A stretch of DNA of 53,091 bases from Blastocatellia bacterium (GTDB lineage: Bacteria; Acidobacteriota; Blastocatellia; Chloracidobacteriales; Chloracidobacteriaceae), in the NCBI GenBank assembly GCA_019695185.1, contig JAIBAN010000058.1, forward strand, positions 1 to 53,091, written 5' to 3'. A program made the translations under genes and the position numbers. The notes under the pieces were generated by a model. It had not been told where the DNA came from, made no database searches, and saw only the letters and a program-made list of their open reading frames with translations. Positions 26,701 to 36,700 of the stretch are shown in pieces. Position 1 is the first letter of the stretch; every line of letters starts with the position of its first letter.

Positions 26701-27572
26701 CGGTCGTTCTGACAGCCACCGACACAAACAACGCCACGGCCACTGCCAATCTGACTGTTAATGTGACCGTCAACACGGCTCCGACCCTGACCTATGCGGC
26801 AGCTACGGTTGCCACCGGCGGCAGTCGCATTGTCAGCCCGGCAACCGGCCCTTCAGACAATGGCTCGGTGGCGGGAATTGCCGTCCAGAGCCAGGGAACC
26901 TTTACTGGAACGGTATCGGTCAATAGTGCCACCGGTGTGGTGACGGTTGCCAATGCCGGACCCAACGGAACCCATACCATTACCATCCGGGCCACCGACA
27001 ATTGCGGCACCACGACCGACGCCACCATTTCCCTGACCGTGGCGGCAGCCACTCATACGGTAACCCAGTTTTACCCCGTGGCTTCAACCAGCGGGAAAAC
27101 CCTGACCATTACCGGAACCGGCTTTGTCGCGGGCCAAACCCAGGTCTTTTTCGGTGAAGACCGGTTGATTCCAGCCACGGTTGGAACCGTCACGGCAACC
27201 ACCATCACCGTCACAGTTCCTGCTTCCTCAACCGGTGCCGGAAATGTGAATGGCTACCTCACCATTCGGGTAAACGGGGTTGATGTCACCACCCTGTCCT
27301 TACCGGCCAATGCTGCCGACCCCAGCAATCCGGCGGCCACCTTCCCGGAATTCATATTGTGGGGTGACGTGACCCGTGACGGGCTGTTTGGCACCAACGA
27401 CGTGGCACTGGCCCGTGCCTTCCTGCAATTCCAGGCCACCCCCACGGCGCGCCAAACGCTGGCCGTGGATGTCATTCCGGCCAATGCCAATGGCAGCCGG
27501 GGCAACGGCCAACTGACCACCACCGACTTTTCCTTCCTGCGGGCCGTCTCTTTCGGACAGGCTCAGTTCTGA
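23796..27572 (+). CDS. Large secreted PPC / Ig-like / IPT / dockerin-like protein
   Basis: 1258 residues from ATG 23796 (SD AAGGAGG at 23783-23789; an earlier in-frame ATG lacks one). The Sec signal covers residues 1-37. The N-terminal half has repeated pre-peptidase-C-terminal-type domains, recognisable by NDICSGAE, NDTCANAQ and D-V-D-F-Y-x-L. The second half has pairs of Ig/cadherin-like repeats (PTLTYGNTSVNANGSTTVNP and a near copy later). Then comes an IPT/TIG domain (TLTITGTGFVAGQTQVFFG). The last 75 residues are dockerin-like: two Ca-binding loops GDVTRDGLFGTNDVALA and DVIPANANG...GQLTTTDF. It is a cell-surface or extracellular protein, probably adhesive or scaffold-forming. The Thr/Asn/Gly-rich composition is typical of such proteins. 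Confidence 0.8.
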   Translation: MPSFSQPPKRIFGIALFLFSLCWAVTLWGLPTSSQADTKAVRQQEPQPQEVKLTREPNETDNEYEARLRLLRDAGVLAQPAAGTGSKLKLDPKVPPSNDICSGAEVVPAAGPFPYLTALTNMAEATSTGDPAAPSCGGTTQSFSTWYTFTPNATGSYRFSLGGGGTPALTGTQLVNFAPAPTFTSASAQNDASFPIDTVMTIYSSPGGCAGPFTQVACDDDAGPGAQSEITSNLTAGTQYFVLAYLRSATPVVFPFNGMQLFVTTTVPVNDTCANAQALTLNQIAVGETTGGTNDFSVASNDPAWTTVNGNVVIGNLPTTTPGNDVLYSFTAPNAGNYTFTVFNAQSIILSAPNPAIYLVNGPACPAPGTVSMLAGANRSTVSERISNFPMTAGQTVYLVCDGVSSGTAGDYAFYVQVTQNTSENETTVQAINETPGTASTLSCGIEGFIGTTSDVDFYALPAHAANSRLFAMVSGAASSTSGEFDLRVTTTADTLESDSSDNDNPFGGSSPNVAGTILPAGSAFLSISNGSITPAVGAPYQIYSVIQPPIGSATTETAAANNLITDAGVQTGNYFSGTMSSSTDSDLYRFTANAGDVMFLSLDTDPLKDNTPFNGRLDLLDANGNVLSRVNDSNGTSSLCFSCTGTLTASTPNSPAEGILFTALATGTYYARVSLSTGTAGDYLLSISTNCQGVSVSNTAPTFTPAAALSRQQGSTAGAAVTVGTASDVETPAGSLTVTQIAGGTATGITVTGITNTNGTVSAVVTAGCTATSGTVRFQVTDAGALTGTGDLQVNVTPNAGPTLTYGNTSVNANGSTTVNPATGPTDNGTISSITVQSQGTYTGTISVNNSSGVVSISNAGPVGTHTIIIRATDNCGANTDATFQLTVNPAGNTPPTIQAGGPVTSQQGSAGAGATIATVTDDAGNGTVTVTATTVPTGITVTGITNTNGTITATVAALCNATVGNNTVVLTATDTNNATATANLTVNVTVNTAPTLTYAAATVATGGSRIVSPATGPSDNGSVAGIAVQSQGTFTGTVSVNSATGVVTVANAGPNGTHTITIRATDNCGTTTDATISLTVAAATHTVTQFYPVASTSGKTLTITGTGFVAGQTQVFFGEDRLIPATVGTVTATTITVTVPASSTGAGNVNGYLTIRVNGVDVTTLSLPANAADPSNPAATFPEFILWGDVTRDGLFGTNDVALARAFLQFQATPTARQTLAVDVIPANANGSRGNGQLTTTDFSFLRAVSFGQAQF

Positions 27573-27655
27573 TGACCGATTTGGCACGTGGAGGGGGACT
27601 GGTTCCCCCTCCGCCTCCGAAATCGTTCCGGGTCAAGTCACTTTTGGATATTCAA

Positions 27656-27692
27656 AAAATGTGGCGCGATTAAACAAAGCGCGCCACATTTT
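27656..27692. terminator. Bidirectional terminator between convergent genes
   Basis: Perfect 13-bp arms (AAAATGTGGCGCG at 27656-27668, CGCGCCACATTTT at 27680-27692) with an 11-nt loop and A/T-rich flanks, 83 nt after one stop and 12 nt before the other. It shares sequence with the hairpin at 4022-4054, including a downstream CCAAACC. Confidence 0.8.
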
Positions 27693-27704
27693 CCAAACCC
27701 GCTC

Positions 27705-30700
27705 TTAAAACCACAGCTTCAGCCCAAACTGAAGTTGTCGCGGGTCACCGGCACTGGTAAATCCCAACGGGATGGTGGGTGACAGGTCTTTCCTTCCTCT
27801 CAAATTAAACGGACCGGCCAATAATTTGGGGTTTCCGCCAATCACATCATTCACGGAAAGAAAATTGGTGTGATTGAGCAGGTTGGTGGCTTCCACAATC
27901 AACTCGGCGCTGATTTTCTCTCCGGGCAGGCGAAGTCGCTTTGCCAGCCGGAGATTGACGCTGACAAACGCGGCTCCCCGCCCGGTATTGCGCCCGGCAT
28001 AAAAGGGCCGGTCATAGTTTCCACTGGTATCCCCGTTGACATCCCTGCCGGCCCGCACGGTAAAAGGAACTCCGCTATGGAGGGTCACAATCGGGCTGAC
28101 GGTCAGGTCACCCAGGACGTGCCCCAGCCAATTCCCCTGTGCGCCTGACCGGAACGGGCTTTGAAAGACGCCGTTGACGGTAACCGTATGGGGAATGTCA
28201 AAAGCTGAAACACTCCGTTCCAAATACAGCCGGGTGGGTAAAAAGGCCGAAAACGTGGCATTGAAATCAATCACGTCGTCAATCACCTTGCTGAAGGTAT
28301 AATTTGCCTCAAATTGCGTGTTCCGGCTGAACCGTTTGGTCAGGGTGGCTGTCAACCCGTGATAGATTGAATTCCCTATCGAACTGTAGAGATTCAATTG
28401 GGCAATGGTCGGGTCCAGCCGGGCCAATCGGGGACCGTAAATCGGGTCAATCACATTGGTTTCACGGTAATTGACGTTTTGCGAAACCTGCAAATGAACG
28501 CCCCGGTTCATCTGGTAGGCAACATCCAGAGCCAGATTCTGTGCCAACTGGTGAGAAATTCCCAAACTGGCCTGGATTGCATAAGGATTGCGGTAGGCCG
28601 GGCTCGGCTCGTTGATGCGGCGGCCAGCCGAGCGCGGTCCGGTATAGATGCCAAACGCATTGACCTGGGTTTCGGTCAGCAGATGGCCCGGTAAAGCCCC
28701 CAATTTCACCCCATACTGCCACAAGGCCGCTGCGGACTGAGCACCATCCGCCGCCGTCCGAATCACCTGATTGAGATAAGCCCCGCTGTCGTTTTGGATG
28801 GTGGTTCGAAGCGGAACCTGAAAATTGATGGGGGCGACAAATATCCCGCCACCGCCTCGCACCACGGTTTTATGCGTTCCCCAGACATCCCAGGCAAATC
28901 CCAACCTCGGTGAAAGATAGGAATGGCCGCCAATCTTTCCCGGCTGCTGGTCGAAATCGAACCGAATTCCGGCATCCATCGTCAGCCGTGGATTGATTTT
29001 CCAGGAATCCTGGGCAAACGCTCCCAACCCATGCGTCACACCCGACCATTTGGGATTGTTGAAACCCTGCAAATATTGCCCCGGCAATCCCAGATTGAAT
29101 GACTGAAGGGCCGTCAAACCCGTATCCGCCGGGCCGTTAGCCGGTAACCCCTGAGCAATATTGTAGGCCGTCAGTTTAACCCGCGCTGATTCCGGCAGGG
29201 CCTGCCCGATGGGAAACACGTTGGCGGAGAATGTCCACAGGGCGGCAAAATACTGGCCGTTGACGACCCGGTAGGAAACCGGGCGATAGGAAGCACCGAA
29301 TTTGAAAGTATGAGAGGCTTGATTGAGCGTCAGGATGTCTTCAATCTGGTACCGGTCGGCAAACGTTTCGACCAGATTCGGTTGCCCAAAGGTACCGATT
29401 CCCACAATGCTGATACCGGTTGAATCCGGAGCTTTGGGCAGCGTCCGGGCGGAAAAATTGGGCACCACCTGGCCCCGGACCTGATTGACCACAGTTGGTG
29501 AAAAAATATGCGTCCAGGTGACCAGTGCCGTCACATCGCGCAATTTGACGGTGGTGTTGGCGCTGGGCGACTGGTCATTGTTGGAAGTCAGTTGGTCCTG
29601 GTCGTCGTGGGCCAGGGAAAATCGCCCTGAAATCACGTCCTTGGCATTCAGGTTCCAATCAAGGCGGGTAGTCCAGTTCCAACTCCGCGACGGTGACTGA
29701 AACACCCCTTGGTTGGCTTGCAATAACCTGAGCGTGGCCGGGTAATTGGCGGTCACGAGGGCGGATTGCAACTGGCCGGCTATCTGGCGCAAGGTGGTAT
29801 CACCGGAAGCCGCCAACCGGTTCAGGTAGGCGGCCTGCCCTGCTGAAACGCCCAAAGCAGAGGCATTGGCCGTGTAATTGCGAAACCGGGCGGCGTCAGC
29901 TTTGAGTGCTTCAAAGGATGAAAACAGAAAGAGTTTATTTTTGACCAAAGGGCCGCCCACGGTAAAACCGGGATATAATTTCTGGTCAAAGGCTTTTTGT
30001 GGGTCCCGGTCAAAATAGTTACGGGCGGCGATTTTTTGCGAACGGAAGAACGCATACAAACTGCCCTGCCACTGGTTGGTTCCGCTTTTCGTCACCACAT
30101 TGACCGCAGAGCCGGAGGTAAATCCGAATTCAGCCCCAAAGCTGTTGCGGTTGACCTGAAACTCCTGAACCGCTTCCGGGCTGAGGTTGCGAACCCGCAA
30201 CTGCCCGGTCCCAAACTCATTTTCCCCGCCATCCACCGTTACCAGATTGTTGCGCCCATTGCCGCCTCCGACGGAAAAGCCGGAGGACGTGAAACTGACA
30301 TCAAATCCGACAAACTGTGCCCGTGGCGCATTTGAATCCGTTACGCCCGGAAGCGTGAACACATAGGAGGTAAAATCGCGGCTGAGGTTGGGCAGGTTTT
30401 GAATCTGTCGGGAGTTAATCGTATTGGACTGCTGGGTACGGGCAACCTCCACAATCGGCACATCCGCCGCCACTTCAATGACTTCGCTCGTCACGGCGCT
30501 GATGGCGAGGTGCGGGTCTATGACCTGAATCTGCCCCACCGACAATTCAATTCCCTTGACCAGGGCCGGGGCGAAACCGTTGACTTCGACCACTATTTCA
30601 TACGTTCCCGGCGGGAGCAGCGGGATGATGAACGTCCCGTCCGCATTGGCGGTCACAAGGCGGGAAAAACCCCGTGCCGGATTCCGCACGGTGAGGTTGG

Positions 30701-30836
30701 CCCCAGCCAGGGTTGCCCCCTGGCCATCAGTCACGGTTCCCCGCAAGGTGGCAGTGGATACATCCACCTGACTGAAAGCCTGGACCTGCATCGAAACCAC
30801 AATAAACAAAACAACAACAAGACGTACAAAAGGCAT
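27705..30836 (-). CDS. TonB-dependent receptor, Oar type with carboxypeptidase-like domain
   Basis: 1043 residues; an outer-membrane beta-barrel transporter energised by TonB. I chose the ATG at 30836, with SD AAAGGAAA, over one 30 nt upstream. The signal is residues 1-22 (VVVLFIVVSMQVQAFSQ). A carboxypeptidase-regulatory-like beta domain spans about 25-105 (LRGTVTDGQGATLAGANLTV). A plug domain follows (about 130-240, NLPNLSRDFTSYVFTLPGV), then a long barrel ending in an aromatic residue (QLQFGLKLWF), as barrel-assembly signals do. This Oar-like architecture is greatly expanded in acidobacteria. Substrate unknown; large glycan or peptide uptake is likely. The 5' leader may carry a weak hairpin and T-run. 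Confidence 0.88.
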   Translation of the reverse strand: MPFVRLVVVLFIVVSMQVQAFSQVDVSTATLRGTVTDGQGATLAGANLTVRNPARGFSRLVTANADGTFIIPLLPPGTYEIVVEVNGFAPALVKGIELSVGQIQVIDPHLAISAVTSEVIEVAADVPIVEVARTQQSNTINSRQIQNLPNLSRDFTSYVFTLPGVTDSNAPRAQFVGFDVSFTSSGFSVGGGNGRNNLVTVDGGENEFGTGQLRVRNLSPEAVQEFQVNRNSFGAEFGFTSGSAVNVVTKSGTNQWQGSLYAFFRSQKIAARNYFDRDPQKAFDQKLYPGFTVGGPLVKNKLFLFSSFEALKADAARFRNYTANASALGVSAGQAAYLNRLAASGDTTLRQIAGQLQSALVTANYPATLRLLQANQGVFQSPSRSWNWTTRLDWNLNAKDVISGRFSLAHDDQDQLTSNNDQSPSANTTVKLRDVTALVTWTHIFSPTVVNQVRGQVVPNFSARTLPKAPDSTGISIVGIGTFGQPNLVETFADRYQIEDILTLNQASHTFKFGASYRPVSYRVVNGQYFAALWTFSANVFPIGQALPESARVKLTAYNIAQGLPANGPADTGLTALQSFNLGLPGQYLQGFNNPKWSGVTHGLGAFAQDSWKINPRLTMDAGIRFDFDQQPGKIGGHSYLSPRLGFAWDVWGTHKTVVRGGGGIFVAPINFQVPLRTTIQNDSGAYLNQVIRTAADGAQSAAALWQYGVKLGALPGHLLTETQVNAFGIYTGPRSAGRRINEPSPAYRNPYAIQASLGISHQLAQNLALDVAYQMNRGVHLQVSQNVNYRETNVIDPIYGPRLARLDPTIAQLNLYSSIGNSIYHGLTATLTKRFSRNTQFEANYTFSKVIDDVIDFNATFSAFLPTRLYLERSVSAFDIPHTVTVNGVFQSPFRSGAQGNWLGHVLGDLTVSPIVTLHSGVPFTVRAGRDVNGDTSGNYDRPFYAGRNTGRGAAFVSVNLRLAKRLRLPGEKISAELIVEATNLLNHTNFLSVNDVIGGNPKLLAGPFNLRGRKDLSPTIPLGFTSAGDPRQLQFGLKLWF

Positions 30837-30866
30837 TTTTTGATTTCCTTTCACACAACCGGACAA

Positions 30867-31451
30867 TGATTTCCCACAGACTGAAACTCAGCCTTGAGGG
30901 TTTAGGAAAAAGAAAAAAACAGGATTTCGGTCAGCCCTCGCTTGAAAGCCGACCTAGCTACAGAGGAGGTGGCTCTTGGGGAGCAACGTCAGGCGGACAT
31001 AACCGGGTGACGAGCGAGGAATATGAGACATAAGCATGAGGCAGGGATTTGCTGATTCCATAACAAAAGCGAAAATGCTTCATTGGCACTCAAAAGTAAA
31101 AACAGCATGTACAATATAACGAATGCAATGTCAACTATAACGTCATAACCGCCAACAATAATCATGTCATTATCAGACTAAAAACTGTTTTCCAAAAATC
31201 CAGGATGGATTTTTTTGAGGAGCTGAAAAAAAGTGGCCCTTTTCTAACCCCTCTTCCGCTAATTGAGGTGAATCGTTCTGTTGGTTGCTCCCAAAGGCCA
31301 ACCTTGATTTTTCACTGGTTACTGCCTTGAAGAAACCCTGAAATCAGGCAGTCAGAAATGATTGGTTCCCCTAACCGAATCAGCAATGAATTCCCCAACC
31401 ATGTTGGGTTTACTGCGGGTATTTTCAACCTCTGTGGAAAGCAGGATTATT
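30867..31451. other. 585-bp divergent intergenic region, TonB-gene leader
   Basis: No gene is supported. Toward the TonB receptor (minus strand) a weak hairpin (arms 30929-30935 and 30948-30954) is followed by T-rich sequence (complement of 30907-30919), a possible attenuator. On the minus strand TTGACA occurs at 31134-31129, a candidate -35 without a good -10. TATAACG occurs twice as a direct repeat around 31115 and 31136. 30955-31050 is GC-richer and could be structured RNA, but I recognise no riboswitch family. Confidence 0.35.
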
Positions 31452-33281
31452 ATGAACAGGAAACTGATGGCGGGATTGTTGGGTTTTGTTGTAGCAGGTT
31501 TGCTGCTGGGATCAGACTTTGCACTGGCACATCCCAGACAGGCGATTGGCCCCCTACCTGAGTTTGAGCTGTCACAAACCAATTTTGAACGGGATAAAGA
31601 ATATCCCATTCTGATCCAAAACCGGAGCTGCCCGGCAGACAAGTTGGACTTTTCAGGTGCGGTTCTGGTCATCTCGGCAGGGATGAGTGTCGTCCCGAAT
31701 AGTCTGGTGACAGAGCCTTGTGCCATTTCGGCAAAAATTAAAATTTCAAAAGATGCACCCTTTGGTAAATTCCTCCTCCAGGTTTTCAATTCCAGTAAAA
31801 CCCATGTGCTGGGTTGGGCCGAAGGTGAAGTGGTGGCAAAAATTCCGGGACCGATTCCCCCAGGGCTTGAACAGCCTCAGGTTGATGTCATGTGGGAGGT
31901 GATGGACCCCAAATCAGTGGAAGACACTTTTGGAAAACGGGTCAGGAGTCGGTACTACGGTATTGAAGTGGTCATTGGTAATAATTCAGGGTATGACCTG
32001 CAAATTGCCTCAGTCGGGTTTGCGCTCCCGCACACCGTCTTGAAAACACTCAAGATACAAAGTGAACGGACTGGCGATGGTAGAATCGAATGGAAACTTC
32101 CTTCCAGCGGATACCGGATCGTTCGGGCTGCCATTGAAAAAACCCAGGAGGTAGGAGCCCGCAATCGGACTTTTTTTCTCCTGGATACACTTGGTGGGGT
32201 TGCCGGGGGTTCAATTCCCTTCTTTCGCAACGTCCGCCCCCGGTCTAACTTCGCCACCATCGTCAGCATTTTTGCCAACCCTTTCATCAACGGATTGAAA
32301 CAGGCTTTTCCCGACCGGACCATCACTCAATTTACCCGCCTGGATGACTTGGCACTGCGAAATAATTACATTGTTCCCAACAACACGCAGGATCGAAAAG
32401 TGGTTTTTTTTCCCAAGGAAATATTGCGCACCTACTTTGAGCTAAAAATCAATGAGGCCAGGGAACGAAAACAAAAAAATACGGGAACTGACAGTTCCGA
32501 CTTTGATTACCCTCTATTACAGGGAAAGAAGCCGGATGAATATCCTCCGTTGAAGGTCATGGAAGCCCTTGGTTCCCTCGTTTTAGTCGGGCAGGAGATC
32601 AAGTATTTGAATCGGATTCGGGTTGTCAGTGAAAACCCAGGTCTGGAAAGTGAAACCAAAACAGCTCCCCAGATCAAAACCACCCCGGACAGATTTGACC
32701 AGGGTGAGGGAGTTCCCCCCAATGCGGCTTCCGACCCGACGAAAGACCTGAAACTGGAAGGCGTCGGATTGATCAAAGCCGACCCCAAAGCCCCAGCCGG
32801 AATCACAATTAAGGCCGGGGAGGTTTCCAGTGACCGCTCTTCAATGAATGCCAAAATCAGTGTGGCTGAAACAGTGGCACCAGGAAGCTACCCAATTGAA
32901 GTCCAAACTTCGGCTGGACCGGTCAAAACCTCGATCACGGTCATTCGGAAACCAAATCCGAGTTCTATTGAAGCCAAAGTCAATGGAACGACACTGACTG
33001 TGGCCTTGTTGTTGGATGCGGCCAAAACCGGTAAAACCGTGGAATTCAAAATCAAGGGGAATAGCCTGTTGGGAGGAAAACTGCAATTTTCGGACTCCAA
33101 AGGAAAAACCATCGAACAAGGAATTTCCGTCTCCAGTGAATCGGAAACAGAGCTGGTTTTGCAATGGAAACCTTCAAAGGAACTGGGCAACCTCAAGGAA
33201 TCCGACCTCAAAGGAATTTATACCCTGAAAATCACTTCCGAACCGAACGGCAAAGAAGGGAGCACCGCCTTTACCCTGTGA
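31452..33281 (+). CDS. Secreted protein of unknown function with C-terminal Ig-like modules
   Basis: 609 residues from ATG 31452 (upstream in-frame ATG codons lack an SD and would bury the signal). The Sec signal covers residues 1-26 (LLGFVVAGLLLGSDFALA). The middle region (about 130-330) is beta-rich with a Phe/Arg-rich stretch and is unrecognised. After a disordered Lys/Pro-rich linker (about 400-430), the C-terminal part holds at least two Ig/IPT-like modules (ISVAETVAPGSYPIEVQTSA, then VEFKIKGNSLLGGKLQFSDS). Codons are less GC-rich than in the neighbours. Periplasmic or surface location is likely; no enzyme motif is visible. A strong terminator follows 36 nt after the stop. Confidence 0.7.
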   Translation: MNRKLMAGLLGFVVAGLLLGSDFALAHPRQAIGPLPEFELSQTNFERDKEYPILIQNRSCPADKLDFSGAVLVISAGMSVVPNSLVTEPCAISAKIKISKDAPFGKFLLQVFNSSKTHVLGWAEGEVVAKIPGPIPPGLEQPQVDVMWEVMDPKSVEDTFGKRVRSRYYGIEVVIGNNSGYDLQIASVGFALPHTVLKTLKIQSERTGDGRIEWKLPSSGYRIVRAAIEKTQEVGARNRTFFLLDTLGGVAGGSIPFFRNVRPRSNFATIVSIFANPFINGLKQAFPDRTITQFTRLDDLALRNNYIVPNNTQDRKVVFFPKEILRTYFELKINEARERKQKNTGTDSSDFDYPLLQGKKPDEYPPLKVMEALGSLVLVGQEIKYLNRIRVVSENPGLESETKTAPQIKTTPDRFDQGEGVPPNAASDPTKDLKLEGVGLIKADPKAPAGITIKAGEVSSDRSSMNAKISVAETVAPGSYPIEVQTSAGPVKTSITVIRKPNPSSIEAKVNGTTLTVALLLDAAKTGKTVEFKIKGNSLLGGKLQFSDSKGKTIEQGISVSSESETELVLQWKPSKELGNLKESDLKGIYTLKITSEPNGKEGSTAFTL

Positions 33282-33317
33282 TGTGCAAAATTCGGCTGGC
33301 TCCATTTTCAAGATTCA

Positions 33318-33344
33318 GCGGCCCTGGTACCACACCAGGGCCGC
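33318..33344 (+). terminator. Rho-independent terminator
   Basis: GCGGCCCTGG (33318-33327) pairs perfectly with CCAGGGCCGC (33335-33344) and TTTT follows. It ends the gene finishing at 33281. Confidence 0.8.
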
Positions 33345-33623
33345 TTTTGCCTGTGACCCAAACGGCAGGACCGACCCACAGCGTCTGGTTGCTCCTTCGT
33401 TTCCGGTTCAGCCCCCGGCTGGCAGCGGATGGTGCGACCTGGTACTTTCAGCCCAGACCGGAAATTGCTCCGAATAGCAAGCCCAAACACATCCCCATAC
33501 TCTTCCTGAGCTTCCCTGCGGGTTGCTGCCTTGAAATATAAATTCTCAAAAAATTGAGTCCCTCCCCGTATCTTTTTTCCCATTTTTGGTAATCACCTCC
33601 AGAAAGTGACACCTCGGTTACAA

Positions 33624-33692
33624 CCCCGCCCTCCGGAAAATCCGCATGGGATGAGAACCGGCAGATTTTCCGGGCGGGCTGGGTATTTTTTT
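33624..33692 (+). terminator. Terminator-like hairpin in leader of SBBP/Ig gene (possible attenuator)
   Basis: A long stem (33624-33642 with 33664-33678, one small bulge; CCGGAAAATC pairs with GATTTTCCGG) is followed by TTTTTTT at 33686-33692. The SD of the next gene begins only a few nt further on. With another terminator already at 33318, this one seems to lie inside the leader of the 33717 gene. No riboswitch core was recognised between 33345 and 33623. Confidence 0.6.
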
Positions 33693-33716
33693 GCCTTTTG
33701 AAAGGAACTTTTTTGT

Positions 33717-36700
33717 ATGAAAAATCTGTTCCGGCTCTTTATTGCAACAGTGTTATTGACGGCTTTCCTGTGCCCGATGGCCAAAACCTCCGCCGCTGGT
33801 TCGAGCTGGACCAGGTTGGAAAGCCTACCCGCCACGTCCCCCAACGCCCCTGCTGGTGCTCGGCCCAACCATCCGGTTCGGCTGGAAGCGGCCCGGTTAC
33901 CCCTGTTGTTTGAGGAAAACCAGGGTCAGGCACCTGCCGATTTCCGTTTTCTGGCCCGTGGTTCCAAATACCTTCTCGGTTTGACTCCGGAGGGTGCCAC
34001 CCTCACCCTGCGCCCCACAGCCAAAAAAGGGAACCCAAACCATGCGGCCACCACCCTGACCATGCGGCTGGAGGGTGCCTCCCGCCAGCCGGTTATCAGT
34101 GGACGGGAACCGCTTTCCGCGCAAACCCATTATTTTGGGGGAACCAATCAGAACAACTGGAAAACCAATATTTCCAATTATGCCAAAGTTGCGTACAAAG
34201 CCGTTTATCCTGGAATTGATGTCATGTACTACGGCAATCAAAACCAGCTTGAATATGATTTTATCGTAGCTCCACACTCCAACCCGCACACAATCCAAAT
34301 GGCTTTTGCCGGTGCCAAGTACCTTCTGGTCAACCAGGATGGGGATTTGGTGATTGGAACCGCTGGGGGGAAGTTGAAGCATCAGCATCCGGTGGCCTAC
34401 CAGGAAAAAAATGGAGTGCGGATTCCGGTTTCCTGTTCATTCGCCTTAAATCACAACCGCGTAGGCTTTCAGGTGGGCCAGTATGACCCGCTTTTGCCCT
34501 TGGTGATTGACCCGACGCTGACCTATTCCACGTTCTTTGGCGGAACTGGTGATGAAAATGACCCTGATTATGCCGGTGTGGCCACGAATGCTTCGGGTGA
34601 TGTCTATATTGTCGGCACCACCGTTGGAAATTTCGTGCCCGAACCTTTGCCCAAACCCACCAACAACCCGGCCTTCCAACCGATTTGCAACGGCACCGAC
34701 GCTTTTATTGCCAAGTTTACCAACAATAACGGAACGCCCACGCTGGCTTACACGGCCTATCTTGGCGGCCAGGGCTCGGACGAGGGCCGCGCCATTGCGG
34801 TTGACGCTCAAGGGAACGCCTATGTAACCGGAAACACCAACTCGTCGGATTTTCCCCGTTCCTCCAATCCTTCACCGTTGACGCCGAACAGTTTTGGCAA
34901 TGCCCGTACCAAGGGATTTGTCGCCAAAATTTCAAGCACCGGTTCGAGTCTGCTCTACTCCACCTTTTTGGGTGGAACCACGGATGACAACGAAGGTAAT
35001 TCAATAGCCGTGGATAGTGACGGAATCATCTATGTGACCGGTTCCACCACCTCCGATTCCTATCCAACCGTGAACGGAATTCCGAATCAAGCACCAAAAT
35101 TCCGCCAATTTACCATCAGCAAAATCAACCCCACGGTTTCTGGGAATGGAGCCCTGTTATATTCAACTCTCTACGGGGGGACCGGGGCTGAAATCGGGCA
35201 TGGAATCGCCCTGGATACCAACAAAAACATCTATATGGTGGGAACCTCTTTTTCAAATGACGTTCCCCTGGTCAATGAGTTACAGACCTTCAGCGGATTG
35301 GAAGAAGCCTTTGTCATGAAGCTGACGCTGACCAACCAGCAGCAACCGGGCAGCTACAACCTGACTTTTGCCAGTTACCTGGGCGGACGGGGGATTGACC
35401 GGGGCAATGCAATTGCCGTGGACCAGGCCGGATATGTGTACGTTACGGGAGAAACCGACTCCAACAAATCTGACAGCAATCCTCCCTTTCCGGTGACCTC
35501 AAATGCTTTTCAGGGAATTTACAATGATACGTTCGGTTCACAGGATGCTTTTTTGACCAAATACCAGCCGAATTTCTCCGGACTGGCTTACTCCACCCTG
35601 TTTGGTGATGCCCGTGTCAATGGCGGCACCGGCAACAATGCGGGTTCGGAACGCGGTTTGGGCCTGGCGGTTGACACCTGCGGGCGGGCCTATCTGACCG
35701 GACAGACTGATTCCACCACACTGCCCATCACCAATAATGCCTTTCAGAAAAACAATGGTGGAAATGGTGATGTGTTTGTGGCTGTGTTTGATACAACCGT
35801 GCAAAACGGACAAAACGCCAACGCTCTGGTGTATTCCACCTTCCTCAGAGGAACTTCCGGCGAGCAACCGCGTGGACTGGCCCTGACACCTGGGGCAGCC
35901 CGTGTTTTTATGACCGGCCTGACGGTTTCAACCGATTTTCCCGTTACGCAAAACGCCGTTCAGCCTACCTTTGGCGGGGGTGGTGCAGGAAATAAGGACG
36001 CATTTCTTTCCAAGGTTGATTTGACCGACATCATTTCCGGCTGCTGCCCGAATATCACGGTCAATCCGCAAACCCTGCCCAGCCCGACGGTCGGAGTTGG
36101 CTATAACCAGACGGTTTCGGCCACGGGTGGAACCGGTCCTTACAACTTTGCGGTGAAAACCGGAGCCTTGCCCGGAGGATTGTCCCTCAATGCCGGAACC
36201 GGTGTGGTTTCGGGAACTCCGAATGCGGCCAATACTTTCACGTTTACCATTGAGGCCACCGATGCCAATGGCTGCAAAGGAACCCGGCAATATGCCGTAA
36301 CCGTGGCCAATGGCGGCGGGGGCGGATGTCAAAACACCACCATCACGCTCAATCCGCAAACACTAAACAATGGAACCGTGGGGGTGGCTTTCAACCAGAC
36401 GGTTACAGCCACGGGCGGAACCGGCCCGTACAATTACGCCGTGACGGCAGGGGCCTTGCCCGGAGGTTTGTCCCTGAATGCCGGAACCGGTGTGGTTTCG
36501 GGAACCCCGAACACGGCCAACACCTTCAGCTTTACCATCGAGGCCACTGATGCCAATGGCTGTAAAGGCAACCGGTCATATTCCGTCACCATTGCCAACG
36601 GGGGCGGGGGCGGGGGCTGTCAAAACACTACCATTCTGGTCAATCCGCAGACCCTATCCAACGGAACCGTGGGTATCGCATATAATCAGGCGGTTTCTGC

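Noticed and set aside
33600..33640. Possible c-di-GMP riboswitch (GGCGGGGTTGTAACCGAG on the minus strand resembles the end of that class)
   Set aside because: The other conserved core segments are missing and the strand does not fit a downstream gene.
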